Source: Baffinella frigidus
Taxonomy: Eukaryota > Cryptophyceae > Cryptomonadales > Baffinellaceae
Length of the DNA: 13,875 bases
Direction: 5' to 3'
Assembly (NCBI GenBank): GCA_026770585.1
Contig: MU646350.1
Coordinates: forward strand, 1,080,486 to 1,094,360
The translations under genes were made by a program, and so were the position numbers. Shown here in pieces: positions 1 through 8,001 of the stretch (positions within the stretch are counted from its first letter, which is position 1; each line of letters starts with the position of its first letter). The notes under the pieces were generated by a model that worked only from the letters and a program-made list of their open reading frames with translations, did not search any database and had not been told where the DNA came from.

Positions 1-120
1 CTCAACCCTCAACCCGCAACCCTCAACCCTCAACCCGCAACCCTCAACCCTCAACCCTCAACCCGCAACCCTCAACCCTCAACCCGCAACCCTCAACCCT
101 CAACCCTCAACCCTAACCTG
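1..120. repeat. Degenerate telomere-like 7-mer array (C strand)
   Basis: A nearly pure tandem array of the 7-mers CAACCCT and CAACCCG. The two variants are mixed in a semi-regular higher-order pattern, with a CAACCCG unit after every two or three CAACCCT units. It resembles the C strand of a CCCTAAA-type telomere, but every unit departs from the canonical sequence, so this is degenerate or interstitial telomere-like DNA rather than a functional end. The orientation (C-rich strand at the left edge) is that expected of a left chromosome end. Confidence 0.85.
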
Positions 121-482
121 AACCCTAACCTGAACCCTAAACCCTGAGCCCTGAATGCGACACCCTGAGCCGTGACCCTGAGCCGTAACCCTACATCCTG
201 AACCCTGAACCCTGAACGCTAAACACTCCGCCCTGAGGCTTAGCGCTGAGCCTTGACCCTGTATCCTGAACACTGGACCCTGAACCCTGCACCCTGCACC
301 CTGCACCCTGCGCCCTGCACCCTGAAACCTGCACCCTCAATCCTCAACCCCGATCCATATACCCTATGCCCTGAGCCCTAAGCCTTAAACTCTAAACACC
401 GAACCCTAAACCCTAAACCCTATGCCCTAAACCCTATGCCCTAAACCTTAAACCCTATGCCATATTCCCTAAGCCCTAAGCC
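121..482. repeat. Degenerate CCCTAA/CCCTGA-like tract
   Basis: Continuation of the telomere-like array with much more variation: units such as CCCTAAC, CCCTGAA, CCCTGCA, CCCTATG and CCCTAAA. Canonical CCCTAAA units are clearest around 400-420. Short open frames here come from stop-poor repeats and are not genes. Confidence 0.8.
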
Positions 483-513
483 TGGACGCTATTACACACC
501 GCAGCGACACGAG

Positions 514-570
514 ACTTTAGGTCCTTTAGGTTCTTCGAGCTCCCAACATAGGCGGACACCGGAAATTGCA
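514..570 (-). repeat. Dispersed repeat GR1, copy 1 (reverse)
   Basis: Reverse-strand copy of a roughly 60-90 bp dispersed repeat found five times in the window (also at 1105, 8261, 8511 and 12371). On the reverse strand it contains GTGTCCGCCTATGTTGGGAG followed by CTCGAAGAACCTAAAGG. No terminal inverted repeats were seen and no protein is recognised. It lies between telomere-like tracts. Confidence 0.85.
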
Positions 571-599
571 GCGACAGTGGCTCCCGCACGACGGTTGAC

Positions 600-1060
600 C
601 AGAAAAAAAACTTTTGGAAACCCGGAACCCCACACCCCAAACCCGAAGCCCTGAACCTTCTCCCAGGAGCACAGGTTAGGGGTGAGTTTCAAGTGTTTCG
701 GGTTTAGAGTCCAAGAGAGAAGTGACAGCTGCCGTATGCCGCATGACTGAACCAGAGAATCCCTTTCCGAAACCTGCGGTCTCTCTCCTCCCAAGCGGGG
801 TCTCGAAACCGGTCCCCCACACCCTTCGGCAACTTCTGCACCACGAAAAAATATCGGATCAGTTACTATCCCCCATCTGCCTGCGTCGTCAAACCCTAAG
901 CCCCAACCCCTCTCCCAGGAAAGAAGGGGTAGCTGAACCAGACAACCCCTTACCGACACCCGGAAACCCGAAACCCCGCACCCCAAACCCTCAACCCTAA
1001 CCCCTAACCCCTAACCCCTAACTTCTCTCTCCCAGGAGACAAGGGGCAGCTGCCGCCTAT
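600..1060. repeat. Telomere-like spacer with a repeated CTCCCAGGA block
   Basis: Stretches of CCCTAA-like and CCCGAAAC-like sequence (about 615-655, 890-910 and 955-1022) are each followed by a related block beginning CTCCCAGGA (about 660, 911 and 1030) that continues with GGGG-AGCTG. After the AGCTG motif, the segments from about 730 and 930 both read TGAACCAGA...CCC. It looks like a degenerate tandem series of telomere-like tract plus block. The overlapping open frames on both strands change frame between blocks, so I do not call a gene. Confidence 0.55.
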
Positions 1061-1104
1061 CAACCAAGTCTCGCCGAATTCGAACCAAAGAGCCAAGCCG
1101 GGGG

Positions 1105-1196
1105 GGTTGCGCCGGTAGGAAGCATGGCCTTTCTGCAGGATAAGTTCCGGTGTCCGCCTATGTTGGGAGCTCGAAGAACCTTAAGGACCTAAAGGA
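1105..1196 (+). repeat. Dispersed repeat GR1, copy 2
   Basis: The best full copy together with the one at 8261. It starts near GCGCCGGTAGG, contains GCATGGCCTTTCTGCAGGAT and then GTCCGCCTATGTTGGGAGC, and ends in CCTTAAGGACCTAAAGG. Matching across five copies, in both orientations and in unrelated contexts, shows a mobile or segmentally spread repeat of unknown class. Confidence 0.85.
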
Positions 1197-1256
1197 CGGT
1201 AGGCTTGAACAGGGGATTGGGGGCCTGGGGGGGGCAGGACCGTTTTTTGCGGTGGC

Positions 1257-1320
1257 GTGAGAGAGAGAGAGAGGGAGAGGGCGAGAGAGAGACAGAGACA
1301 GACAGAGAGAGAGAGAGAAG
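1257..1320. repeat. GA microsatellite
   Basis: Imperfect (GA)n tract with GACA interruptions. Simple-sequence repeat; the Ser/Leu-rich open frame on the other strand is produced by it. Confidence 0.9.
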
Positions 1321-1470
1321 CCTGGGTTGGTACTAACGCGGGTGCTGTGTATTTCCTCGCGTGGAGGCTGCGGTGAGGCAGTAGGGGTTAGGAGATAGGG
1401 GTTAGGAGATAGGTGCATAGCATGATTAAAGGAGCGAATCGACGTGTGATATGAAGCGCATTCTGGCGTC

Positions 1471-1526
1471 GTCGTAAGTGTTCTCGGTAACTTTTGACGT
1501 CGTAAGTGTTCTTGGCCACTTTTGAC
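1471..1526. repeat. 28-bp tandem duplication
   Basis: Two adjacent 28-bp units (1471-1498 and 1499-1526) starting GTCGTAAGTGTTCT and ending ACTTTTGAC, differing at a few positions. A shorter doubled unit, GGGGTTAGGAGATA, lies just upstream near 1384-1412. Confidence 0.85.
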
Positions 1527-1596
1527 GTGTATTCGTACTGGACGAGGCATTCTCACAGTGTCAGAGCGGATCAGATCCGTTGGTACACAACGTGTG

Positions 1597-1697
1597 CCCC
1601 TTATGTGGCCAGTGGGTCAAAATTGACCCCCGACAGGTCCTAGGCAGGTCCTAGGGCCCTACGGCAGGGCGTGTCAGCCTTCATGTAACCTAAGGAG
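1597..1697 (-). mobile_element. Palindromic MITE-like element, TTAAGTGGCCAG family (reverse, degraded)
   Basis: Reverse-strand relative of the elements at 8002 and 9811. It keeps the terminal TGTGGCCAGTG, the internal TCAAAATTGACCCCC palindrome and the core AGGTCCTAGGCAGGTCCTAG followed by GGCCCTACGGCAGGG. The far terminus is degraded. Non-autonomous: there is no room for a transposase. Confidence 0.75.
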
Positions 1698-2466
1698 GTT
1701 TTGGTCGGTCTGGCACTGTTGATACATTTACGCCGTGAGGCAGGCGCTCTCTTCGGTAGAGGCTCACAGCTCCCTGACTACAGGGATATGCCTAGGAATA
1801 TAGGAATTGGAACCATCAGATAAAGGGCCCCTGGCAGCGAATCGCGGGTTGACTAAAGAGTCCCCTCGCGGATCCTGCTTTCGGGGCCGGAGTTTAGGGG
1901 GGAAGCTGCCGACGGTCGCTCTTGCGCCGCCGCTGCTTCGATTCTCTCTGACGATGGTTGGAAGGGGGACGACGCCTGCCGGGAAGCACTCCCTGCTGGA
2001 GCAACTGCAGGCCTACATGTACTGGCCACTTAAGGGATAGTGCACATGTTCTCTCCAGGTCCTGCTCAGACACAGCCTCTGTGGGGGTGCATACATGGTG
2101 GCTGTGTTGTTAGCAATAACCAGTCTCTTTCTTATGGGAACTTCCTGGTAGAGAATGACCTCGAAATCCCTGAAAGTCTGAGACGGACCTGGAGAGAGGT
2201 CATGTGCACTCTACACGTTGTGTACTGAGTGGGAGGAGGCATGGACCTCACCGTAGGCTGGAACACTCCGTGCTTTATGGACGCGTACACAGAAAACGGA
2301 GCGTATTACGCTTCGAACCCAACATGATGTATTCCGAAGGCCTTGCCCGACCAGCACCTAAACGGGATAAAAACTCACAGGCGTCGTACAGGGTTACCTC
2401 GCTCACCCCCCCCCTCGCCATACAGCAACCCCTTCCCCTCCCCTGGCCCATGCCTAAGGCCCTATG
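1698..2466. other. Unassigned sequence
   Basis: I see no recognisable gene here. Three short open frames (up to 77 codons) have no recognisable protein signature. A solitary terminus of the TTAAGTGGCCAG element lies at 2019-2040. Confidence 0.5.
2019..2040. repeat. Solo terminus of the TTAAGTGGCCAG element
   Basis: ACTGGCCACTTAAGGGATAG is the same outer end as in the palindromic elements at 8002 and 9811, without a partner arm nearby. Probably a truncated copy. Confidence 0.65.
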
Positions 2467-2564
2467 GTCGCAGTGCACCTCGAGGGAGTAAAGTGATGGG
2501 ATGAATCCTCCTGGGGTCGCATTGAACCTCGAGCGAAAAGAGTGATGGGAGGAATCCACCTGGG
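2467..2564. repeat. 49-bp tandem duplication
   Basis: Two adjacent 49-bp units (2467-2515, 2516-2564). Each begins GTCGCA-TG-ACCTCGAG and contains AGTGATGGGA-GAATCC-CCTGGG. They differ by scattered substitutions. Confidence 0.9.
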
Positions 2565-2577
2565 AGCGGCGGGCGGG

Positions 2578-2720
2578 GCAAGGCTGAGCCGAGTCACTCC
2601 GAGAGATTGATAATTTATTGCCAAACAGTCGGCGTCAGTGCCGCACATGCTACGCATTGTGCCACTTACTGTACCCCGTGTCGGCCGCTCATATGGCGCA
2701 AGGCTGAGACGAGTCACTCC
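2578..2720. repeat. 23-bp direct repeats 120 bp apart
   Basis: GCAAGGCTGAG-CGAGTCACTCC occurs at 2578-2600 and 2698-2720, one mismatch apart. The spacer shows no recognisable feature. This may be the end of a larger duplicated unit. Confidence 0.8.
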
Positions 2721-2755
2721 CAAGTGTGGGTGTGGGTGCTGGTCTTCGTCACCGG

Positions 2756-2915
2756 GGTTGAGGGTTGAGGATTTGGGGTGTAGAGTGTAGGGTGTGGGGT
2801 TTAGGGTGCAGGGCACAGGGTGTGGGGTGTAGGGTTTAGGGTTTAGGGTCTAGGGTTTAGGGGTTAAAGATAAGGGTTCAGGGTTCAGGGTTCAGGGTTC
2901 AGGGTTCAGGGTTAA
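2756..2915. repeat. Interstitial telomere-like tract (G strand)
   Basis: TTTAGGG-like array with variants TGTAGGG, TGTGGGG and TTCAGGG. It ends in six tandem GGGTTCA units, a locally homogenised variant. It runs directly into the 140-bp dispersed repeat at 2917. Confidence 0.9.
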
Positions 2916-2916
2916 G

Positions 2917-3062
2917 GGATGTTTATCGGAAACTGTGGGAGTGAACTCATCGTGATCTAAGAACGGGCTTGCTTCCACAGCGGTAGAGATTCACGAACCA
3001 AAAGGGTTGATTGATTCTGGACGATTTGAAGAGTTTGACTATTTTTTAAGTTTCGGGAGAAG
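2917..3062 (+). repeat. 140-bp dispersed repeat, copy A
   Basis: Diverged direct copy of the sequence at 4201-4335. Shared landmarks in order: GGATGTTT-TCGG-AACTGTG, GTGAAC, ACGGGC-TG, a CAG-like site, GTAG-GATTCACGAACC, TTGAC and TTTCGG. It is embedded in telomere-like DNA. No protein is recognised. Confidence 0.8.
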
Positions 3063-3077
3063 TCAGTCACAAACGTA

Positions 3078-4010
3078 GGGATTTAGGGGTCAGAGTTTGG
3101 GGGTTGGATTTTAGGGTTTAGGGTTTAGGGTTTAGGGTTTAGGGTTTAGGGTTTGGGGTTTAGGGTTTAGGGTTTAGGGTTCAGTGTTCAGGGTTTTAGG
3201 GGCCGGACCTGGGTTTTGGGATGAGGATTTTGGGTGTGGGATTTGGGATTTGGGGTTTGGGATTCAGGGTTTAGGGTTTAGGGTTTAGGGGAAGGTCTGG
3301 GGTCTGGGGCTGAGGATTGAGGGCTTGGGGGTTGTGTGTTGGGGGTTGGGGGTTGGGGGTTGGAGCTTGGGGCTTGGGGCTTGGGGCTTGGGGCTTGGGG
3401 CTTGGGGGTTGGGGGTTGGGGGCGGGGGGTTGGTATAGTGTTAAGGATTCAGGGTTTAGGGTTTTGGGGTCCGGACCTGGGGTTTGAGGTCGGGGTTTAG
3501 GGTGCGGGGTTCGGGGTCTGGGATTTAGTGTTTAGTGTTCAGGGTTTAGGGTTTAGGGTTTAGGGTTTGAGGTTTGGGGTTTGGGGTTTGGGGTTTGGGG
3601 TTCGGGGTTCGGGGTTTGGGGTTTAGGGCTTGGTGTTTGGGGTTTGGAAGTTGGGTATTGGGGTTTAGGGTTTAGGGTTTCGGTTTTAGGGTGTGGTGTG
3701 ATTTAGGGTGTAGGGTTCAGGTTTGAGGGTTGAGAGTTGATGGTTGATGGTTTGGATATGAGGTTTTAGGGTTTAGGGCTCATGATTTAGGGTTTAGGGG
3801 TCAGGGTGTAGGGTTTAGGATTTAGGGGTCAAGGGTCGGGGGTCAAGGTTCTGGGGTCAGGGGTTGGGGTGCAGGTGTTAGGGGTCCGGAGACTTGGGTT
3901 ATTTTTCAGGGTTCGGGATTCAGGGTTTATGGTTTATGGTTCAGGGTTTAGGGTTCGGGGCTCAGAGTTGAGGGTTCAGGTTTGAGGGTTTGGGCATGAG
4001 GGTTTGAAAT
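3078..4010. repeat. Large interstitial telomere-like tract (G strand), G4-prone
   Basis: About 930 bp of TTTAGGG-derived sequence. Runs of perfect TTTAGGG occur around 3113-3178 and 3541-3566. Homogenised variants include GGGGCTT at about 3365-3405, GGGGGTT at about 3340-3360 and 3405-3420, and GGGGTTT at about 3570-3600. Many runs of three or more G in close succession make the + strand strongly G-quadruplex-prone. Substitutions throughout show it is not a maintained chromosome end. No gene is visible. Confidence 0.9.
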
Positions 4011-4200
4011 TTAGTTATCGATGTTTTTTGGGCGAGGGGGCATGTTGGTACTACGAAGTTCGTCTGCCCCATTTTCACGAGACACGCCCTAGGAACAATC
4101 CCAATCCCCTACGGATTTCTTAACGTAGGGTTCATGGATTATCCACTCAGTGATTATCCAAGAAATCTCTTCGTGTCGCGCTGTGTGCGCTCCAGCTGGC

Positions 4201-4335
4201 GGATGTTTCTCGGGAACTGTGGGGGTGAACCCAGCGGGATCCAACGACGGGCGTGTTCCCATTGCAGAGGTAGCGATTCACGAACCGCAAGGATGACTGA
4301 TTTTGGCGGTTCGAAAAAGTTGACTGGTTTCGGAA
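4201..4335 (+). repeat. 140-bp dispersed repeat, copy B
   Basis: Second copy of the repeat at 2917, roughly three-quarters identical by eye, including GATTCACGAACC at about 4274. A small open frame (4134-4346) overlaps it but is not conserved in copy A, so I do not call a gene. The 190 bp before it (4011-4200) show nothing recognisable. Confidence 0.8.
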
Positions 4336-4451
4336 GGGGGGGATGACAACGTTTTTTTTTTGAAGTCAGAAATGGTGGTACCTATAGCATGCAGGGTGGC
4401 AAAATTCGTAGCCATTCTGCACGCTACCACTGGCACTTCCTCCACTCTCCA

Positions 4452-4619
4452 CCACCAGCCCTCACGGTTTGCACAAATGGTCGAATTTGGCGGTACGTAA
4501 TGCCCTTGAAGACCGCCGGATTCCGGCGTCGGTTATTTTTAAAACCCCGAAAGCAAGGTGTTTTCAGTTTTAAAACTGGTACGTAATTTTCCATTTGTGC
4601 AAACCGTGAGAGCTGGTGG
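4452..4619. mobile_element. Fold-back MITE, CCACCARCYCTCAC family
   Basis: A 168-bp element with 29-bp terminal inverted repeats: 4452-4480 begins CCACCAGCCCTCACGGTTTG and 4591-4619 is its near-perfect reverse complement. The same outer terminus is used by the element in intron 3 of the gene downstream (6816-6965), which defines a family. No transposase is encoded. I could not identify a convincing target-site duplication. Confidence 0.8.
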
Positions 4620-4628
4620 CAAGACTCT

Positions 4629-5203
4629 CGGCCGTTTCTTACGCTGAAATCGAGAAAGGAAGAACAAAAGATTGTGGTCGACTTTTGAGCCCAAGTACCA
4701 GTACAAATTAATAGTCTACCACTTGACTTCTTAATCTCACAAAATGCAATTTTTGCGTTTCTTATGATGCATACGCTAAATTCAAGAAAGGAAGAATAAG
4801 CTTGAGGAAATGCCTGAAAGGTTATGGACCTGAAAGTCGAAAAGAGTTTGGATCGATAGGCAAACATGTTTTTAAAAAATGAATTTGAAGAAAACGCGTG
4901 CACAGGATCGGGTTTTGACAAAAAGAGACCCGTGCCACTTTCCTTTTTGCCCCTTTTGCTTTCCTTTTTGCCGAGTTTGCCCTTCGAGTCCACAGGTTGG
5001 GGTTTCGCTAGGAATCCCAATCCAGAAAATCGGGGAAATACAGGCCTCTCCGCCGCCGTTCCGAGACCGATTTTTAGGAAGGAGGAATAAGCTTTTCCTT
5101 TCTCGATCCGTAAGCCCATGGAACGCCAATCCTCTGAAAAGGAGGTTTTGTGCTTCACGGTCTCTTATTCTTCCTTTCTCGATTCCAGCGTAAGAAACGG
5201 CCG
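4629..5203. mobile_element. Fold-back element with 36-bp inverted arms
   Basis: Arms 4629-4664 (starting CGGCCGTTTCTTACGCTG) and 5168-5203 are reverse complements with one mismatch in 36. Inside, degenerate extra copies of the arm (about 4755-4803 and 5077-5113, both containing AGGAATAAGCTT or GAAGAATAAGCTT) make it a nested, multi-arm fold-back structure. A long open frame on the - strand (4424-5158) runs through both this element and the MITE before it. Its repeated SSFL-FSV segments are simply translations of the arms, so I treat it as fortuitous. Confidence 0.8.
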
Positions 5204-5407
5204 TATTGCGTTCTTCTTCCACAGACTGGCCGTCCGTGCCGTCCCGGGGCTCGCGCGGGATTTTGGGCGGCATCGCGGCGTGCTGTTGGAGACATGCCTG
5301 CGAGGAGCAGCACTTCCCTTTGGCGCTATGGCGCTGCGAAGCCCGTTGAGAGGAAATGACAAACGAAAGGGAGGGTGGAGAAGCAGGGCTTTTGCCTAGG
5401 GACATGA

Positions 5408-5510
5408 TCTTCCACCCTTTGATGTTAAAATCTGACAGCACATTTGTGAAACACATTTGAAAGTTGGTAGACAAATGTGACCTCAGATTTTAACAGTAAG
5501 GGGTGGAAGG
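5408..5510. mobile_element. 103-bp inverted-repeat element
   Basis: Left arm 5408-5447 and right arm 5471-5510 pair over about 40 bp with a few mismatches: TTCCACCC, TGTTAAAATCTGA and CACATTTGT are shared. The loop is about 23 bp. MITE-like or a hairpin-forming relic. It lies about 500 bp upstream of the spliced gene. Confidence 0.8.
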
Positions 5511-5946
5511 TCCTCAAAACGAGGCTTTGCAGCGTTTCCTGGTCCCGAGGCGGGCCCGTCGGGCGCTCGATTGGATTTAACGTTCGATCCCCTGGGCTCA
5601 TTTCACTTGTCTCAACGGTTCTGGAATCCTCAAGAAGCCCTCTTCCAATCTGCGCCATGAATCTGGGGCACCAGAGGCCCGAAAACATACTCAAAATATG
5701 ACTCCCCCAAAACCACCGCATCTGGTTTTGCACACTCTTCCCCCCCTCCTTGCCAAAACCTTGTCCCAACAAAGATGCTCAGATTTCTAACGCGTACAAC
5801 TTTGCGAGAGAAAGTTTTTTGAAGTACGCTGGGGCAGAAAAGTTGGAGGCATCATAGTTCGTGACATTGGAGCCATTTTTGGATTTCCTGCTAAATAACC
5901 TGTTTGTGCTTCAAAATCTAGGCCATTTGACCAGTTTGGCATCGAA
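5511..5946. other. Region upstream of the spliced gene, unassigned
   Basis: This should hold the promoter and 5' untranslated region or an upstream exon of the gene at 6018. I cannot identify a TATA box or initiator with confidence. An 18-bp exact duplicate of GAAATGACAAACGAAAGG occurs at 5353-5370 and 5944-5961. Open frames on both strands (for example 5425-5772 on the - strand) show no recognisable protein. Confidence 0.4.
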
Positions 5947-6021
5947 ATGACAAACGAAAGGTTTTTTTCTTCGTCGAGAAAACAGACCTTTGTGAGGCAG
6001 AACTCACCAACGCAAGCATGA
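5947..6021 (+). other. Possible 24-codon upstream ORF overlapping the start codon
   Basis: An ATG at 5947 opens a 24-codon frame whose TGA stop (6019-6021) overlaps the proposed start ATG (6018-6020) in the string ATGATGA. If the transcript begins upstream of 5947 and is unspliced there, this uORF could limit initiation or couple termination with reinitiation. Alternatively a 3' splice site (poly-T followed by AAAACAG at 5985) removes it. Low confidence that it is functional. Confidence 0.3.
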
Positions 6022-7670
6022 TGAAGGAGGTCAACGAATGTGTCACCGCCCAGGTGCCTCCACCCTCCCGCACCTTCCCACCATCTCCATCTCTCGCGTC
6101 TCCGGCTCTCGTGTCTTCCTCCCCAGCGGCGCCCCCGTCCTGCGCATCCAGCTTCGGTCCAGGCGACCGAAGAGGGGTCAGCAGCACTCACTGATTTCTC
6201 CACTGACTCCTCATGCCCGCGCAGTTGAAGCTTTGTGGCGAGGCTTCGGTCAGCAAGGACGTAGCCAAGTTCGACGAGATCTGCAACAAGTACTGGGTCG
6301 AGGGCTGGCAGATCATCCGCCCCTCCGGCAACCCTCTCACCTACGAAACCTACAAGGAGATGTTTATGTCCCCGGACGTCAAGTTCATCTCCTCTGAGCT
6401 TGTCGGCATCAACTCCACCAAGGTCTTCGCACGTTGCCTCTCCGCTGCGAGCCTCTCTTGCGCACGTTGCATCCTCTCTGCCTCGCACGTCCTCTGCTGC
6501 GACACTCTATCCCCTCCAAGATGCACCCTTAAAGTTAAACCCCAACCACGAAACCAGATCTTCGCCAACGGCGCAGCGGCGGTGGTGGTGTACACCACGC
6601 ATGACAAGTTCGAGTACAAGGGCACCGCCAACGACGACATCGCCGTCTTCTCTGTACACCCCAAACCCTAGCTCTGTCTCAGTCTATTTGGGCTCACCAA
6701 TTTGGTGTGCTCGGGCTCGTTTCCACCCCAAAGTTGACGGATTCGTGCCGCACACCCATCATGTCAACTTGAGAATTGTCAGTCGACCCAAGTGAGGCAG
6801 AGCTAGAACCCCTGACCACCAACCCTCACAACTTGGGCAAATCGACGATTCTCGATTTCCCGATTTCAAGGGGAATTGGAGCCGTTGAAGTCGGATTCCG
6901 ACTTCAACCCCCTTGAAACCCCAAATCGAAAATCGTCGATTTGCCCAAGCCGTGAGGGTTGGTGGAAACACACCCCGACCTAGACGACGATGCGCCGTCA
7001 GTCTACCTACGCGGGATCACCACCAGGTTTTAGAGATTTGATACCCTTCGAATCTTAGCCTCAAGATAAGATATCTTCCACACCAGAGTCTTCCAAGGGG
7101 TCGTCAAAAGTCAATTTCCCCTTCAAGGCAGTGGTTTTCAAATGTCAAAACCGTGTCCTGACACGGTTTAAAAAAAAATACCCCCTCCTCCACTCTGGCG
7201 TGGTTAGCCTCAAGATAAGATTCAGATAAGCAAGGAAATGCTATTTTAGGCATCAAAACAAGACTTAAGATAGCATAAATGGCTCCAACCAGACGGTCAC
7301 GCCGTGTCCGTCTGGAATTCCTAAAACCTGGACGTGATCCCGCGTAGACCCTAAACCCTAAACCCTAAACCCTAAACCTTCAACCCTCAACCATCAACCA
7401 TTATCTATCAACCCTGAACCCTTACCCCCCAAAGCTTAGCACCTTCAAACCTTGAACGCTAAACCCCACCTCGTCTGCATCTTGTGTCCCCGTCGCTTGC
7501 CCCATTTCTTCGACTGTTCCCGTCCCACAAGTTCGCATCACAGCGAGGGTGGCCTAAACACTGAACCCCAACCCCTAAAACAGGCCACCCTCGAGAAGAC
7601 CGATGCGGGGTGGAAGTTCGTGCACCTTCACCGCGCCACCGGCAAGAAGCCCGAGTCTGCCTCGGGCTAA
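6018..7670 (+). CDS. SnoaL/DUF4440-like NTF2-fold protein, four exons
   Basis: Spliced gene with exons 6018-6053, 6225-6422, 6558-6653 and 7584-7670 (stop TAA). All introns are GT-AG and fall between codons, giving about 138 residues, a usual size for a single NTF2-like domain. Residues 1-12 come from exon 1, 13-78 from exon 2, 79-110 from exon 3 and 111-138 from exon 4. Seen: a helical N-terminal half with KYWVEGWQIIRPSGNPLTYE; then strand-like segments including VKFISSELVGI, AAAVVVYTTHDKFEYKG and NDDIAVFSATLEK; and a closing GWKFVHLHRATG, the W-x-x-x-H-x-H type ending common in SnoaL/DUF4440 proteins. This family includes small polyketide-cyclase or isomerase-like and stress-associated proteins; no substrate can be deduced. 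No signal peptide or membrane segment is seen. The start is uncertain: the frame stays open upstream, and an acceptor at 5985 or 6000 could join a further 5' exon. Third codon positions are C/G-rich, unlike the surrounding repeats, which supports coding. Confidence 0.8.
6684..6790 (+). repeat. Intron-borne repeat shared with the exon-Y introns
   Basis: It begins about 30 nt after the 5' splice site. It shares CTATTTGGGCTCACCAATTT, AAAGTTGACGGATT and TGTCAACTTGAGAATTGTC with the sequence following the exon-Y donors on the - strand (about 10690-10800 and 10902-11010). The orientation relative to transcription is the same. It contains two small hairpins: CACCAATTTGGTG and AAGTTGAC...GTCAACTT. 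Confidence 0.75.
6816..6965. mobile_element. Fold-back MITE in intron 3, CCACCARCYCTCAC family
   Basis: A 150-bp near-complete palindrome. Its ends are CCACCAACCCTCACAACTTG and the reverse complement of CCACCAACCCTCACGGCTTG. Pairing continues almost to the centre, where GTTGAAGTCGGA and TCCGACTTCAAC are separated by one base. It shares its outer terminus with the element at 4452-4619. In the pre-mRNA it would form a very long hairpin. Confidence 0.85.
7007..7347. mobile_element. 341-bp terminal-inverted-repeat element in intron 3
   Basis: 27-bp terminal inverted repeats (7007-7033 and 7321-7347) match at 25 of 27 positions and begin CTACGCGGGATCAC. Inside are a perfect hairpin (AAACCGTGTC at 7148, CT loop, GACACGGTTT), a second hairpin at 7292-7314 (AGACGG...CCGTCT) and a duplicated TAGCCTCAAGATAAGAT (7059 and 7205). 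No coding capacity. Probably a non-autonomous DNA transposon. Confidence 0.8.
7349..7402. repeat. Short interstitial telomere run (C strand)
   Basis: Four consecutive perfect CCCTAAA units followed by degenerate CAACC-type units, inserted directly after the inverted-repeat element in intron 3. Further degenerate units (AACCCCTAAAACAG) lead into the 3' splice site at 7583. Confidence 0.85.
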
Positions 7671-8001
7671 GTTGTTGTACAGCTGCCTCCGAGCGGGATG
7701 AGCAAGAACTCACTGGGCTCGGCCGAACCTAACTGGGTTCGGCCGAACCGAGGGCCCGAACCGGTGATCACCCTCCAAACGAACTAGGAACCAAGACCTC
7801 CGTAGGCCATAATTTTTGGCAAAGGAACCGAACTGTGATCACTCTTCATGCGAACTAAGATCGAAGAGGGTTGAGTGTATGCGACCTTCATAGGTCTTGC
7901 TTCGTGTTTGTTGGTTTCGGTAAAGCACACTCCCTTGCCAGAAGTCTGAGTCTCTCAGAAGCCACGCGGGGTATGCATGGTGGTCATCTTGGTATTCAAT
8001 C
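7671..8001. other. Downstream flank of the gene with small palindromes
   Basis: No poly(A) signal could be assigned. GGTTCGGCCGAACC (7737-7750) is a perfect 14-bp palindrome, preceded by the related CTCGGCCGAACC at about 7719. A motif with GTGATCAC and CGAACTA is repeated about 70 bp apart (about 7764 and 7834). No gene seen. Confidence 0.5.

Larger units (their letters stand above)
6654..7583 (+). other. Intron 3, a 930-nt intron made of mobile elements
   Basis: The first two introns are 171 and 135 nt; this one is 930 nt. In order it contains a sequence shared with the exon-Y introns of the PFKFB-like array (6684-6790), a CCACCA-family MITE (6816-6965), a 341-bp inverted-repeat element (7007-7347), a CCCTAAA run (7349-7402) and a short remainder ending in AACCCCTAAAACAG. 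Removing these would leave an intron of roughly the size of the others, so it appears to have grown by insertion. Confidence 0.8.

Noticed and set aside
1-120. Functional telomere
   Set aside because: Every unit is a CAACCC(T/G) variant and none is canonical CCCTAAA, so it is better called degenerate telomere-like DNA.
4424-5158. 244-codon open frame on the - strand
   Set aside because: It runs through a MITE and a fold-back element. Its internal repeats equal the inverted arms, there is no recognisable domain, and its composition is not like the real gene's exons.
5560-5600. Possible tRNA (GTTCGATCC resembling a B box)
   Set aside because: The flanking bases do not form a T-arm stem, and no acceptor stem or anticodon arm could be drawn.
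5787-6488. 233-codon open frame on the - strand
   Set aside because: Antisense to exons 1-2 and introns 1-2 of the spliced gene. The GC-rich third positions of that gene leave the opposite strand open.
6423-6557. Reading exons 2 and 3 as one continuous exon
   Set aside because: The sequence between encodes an unrelated Cys/Ser-rich stretch that would break the NTF2-like fold. GT and AG at 6423 and 6557 restore a continuous strand region (STK-IFANGAA) in the same frame.
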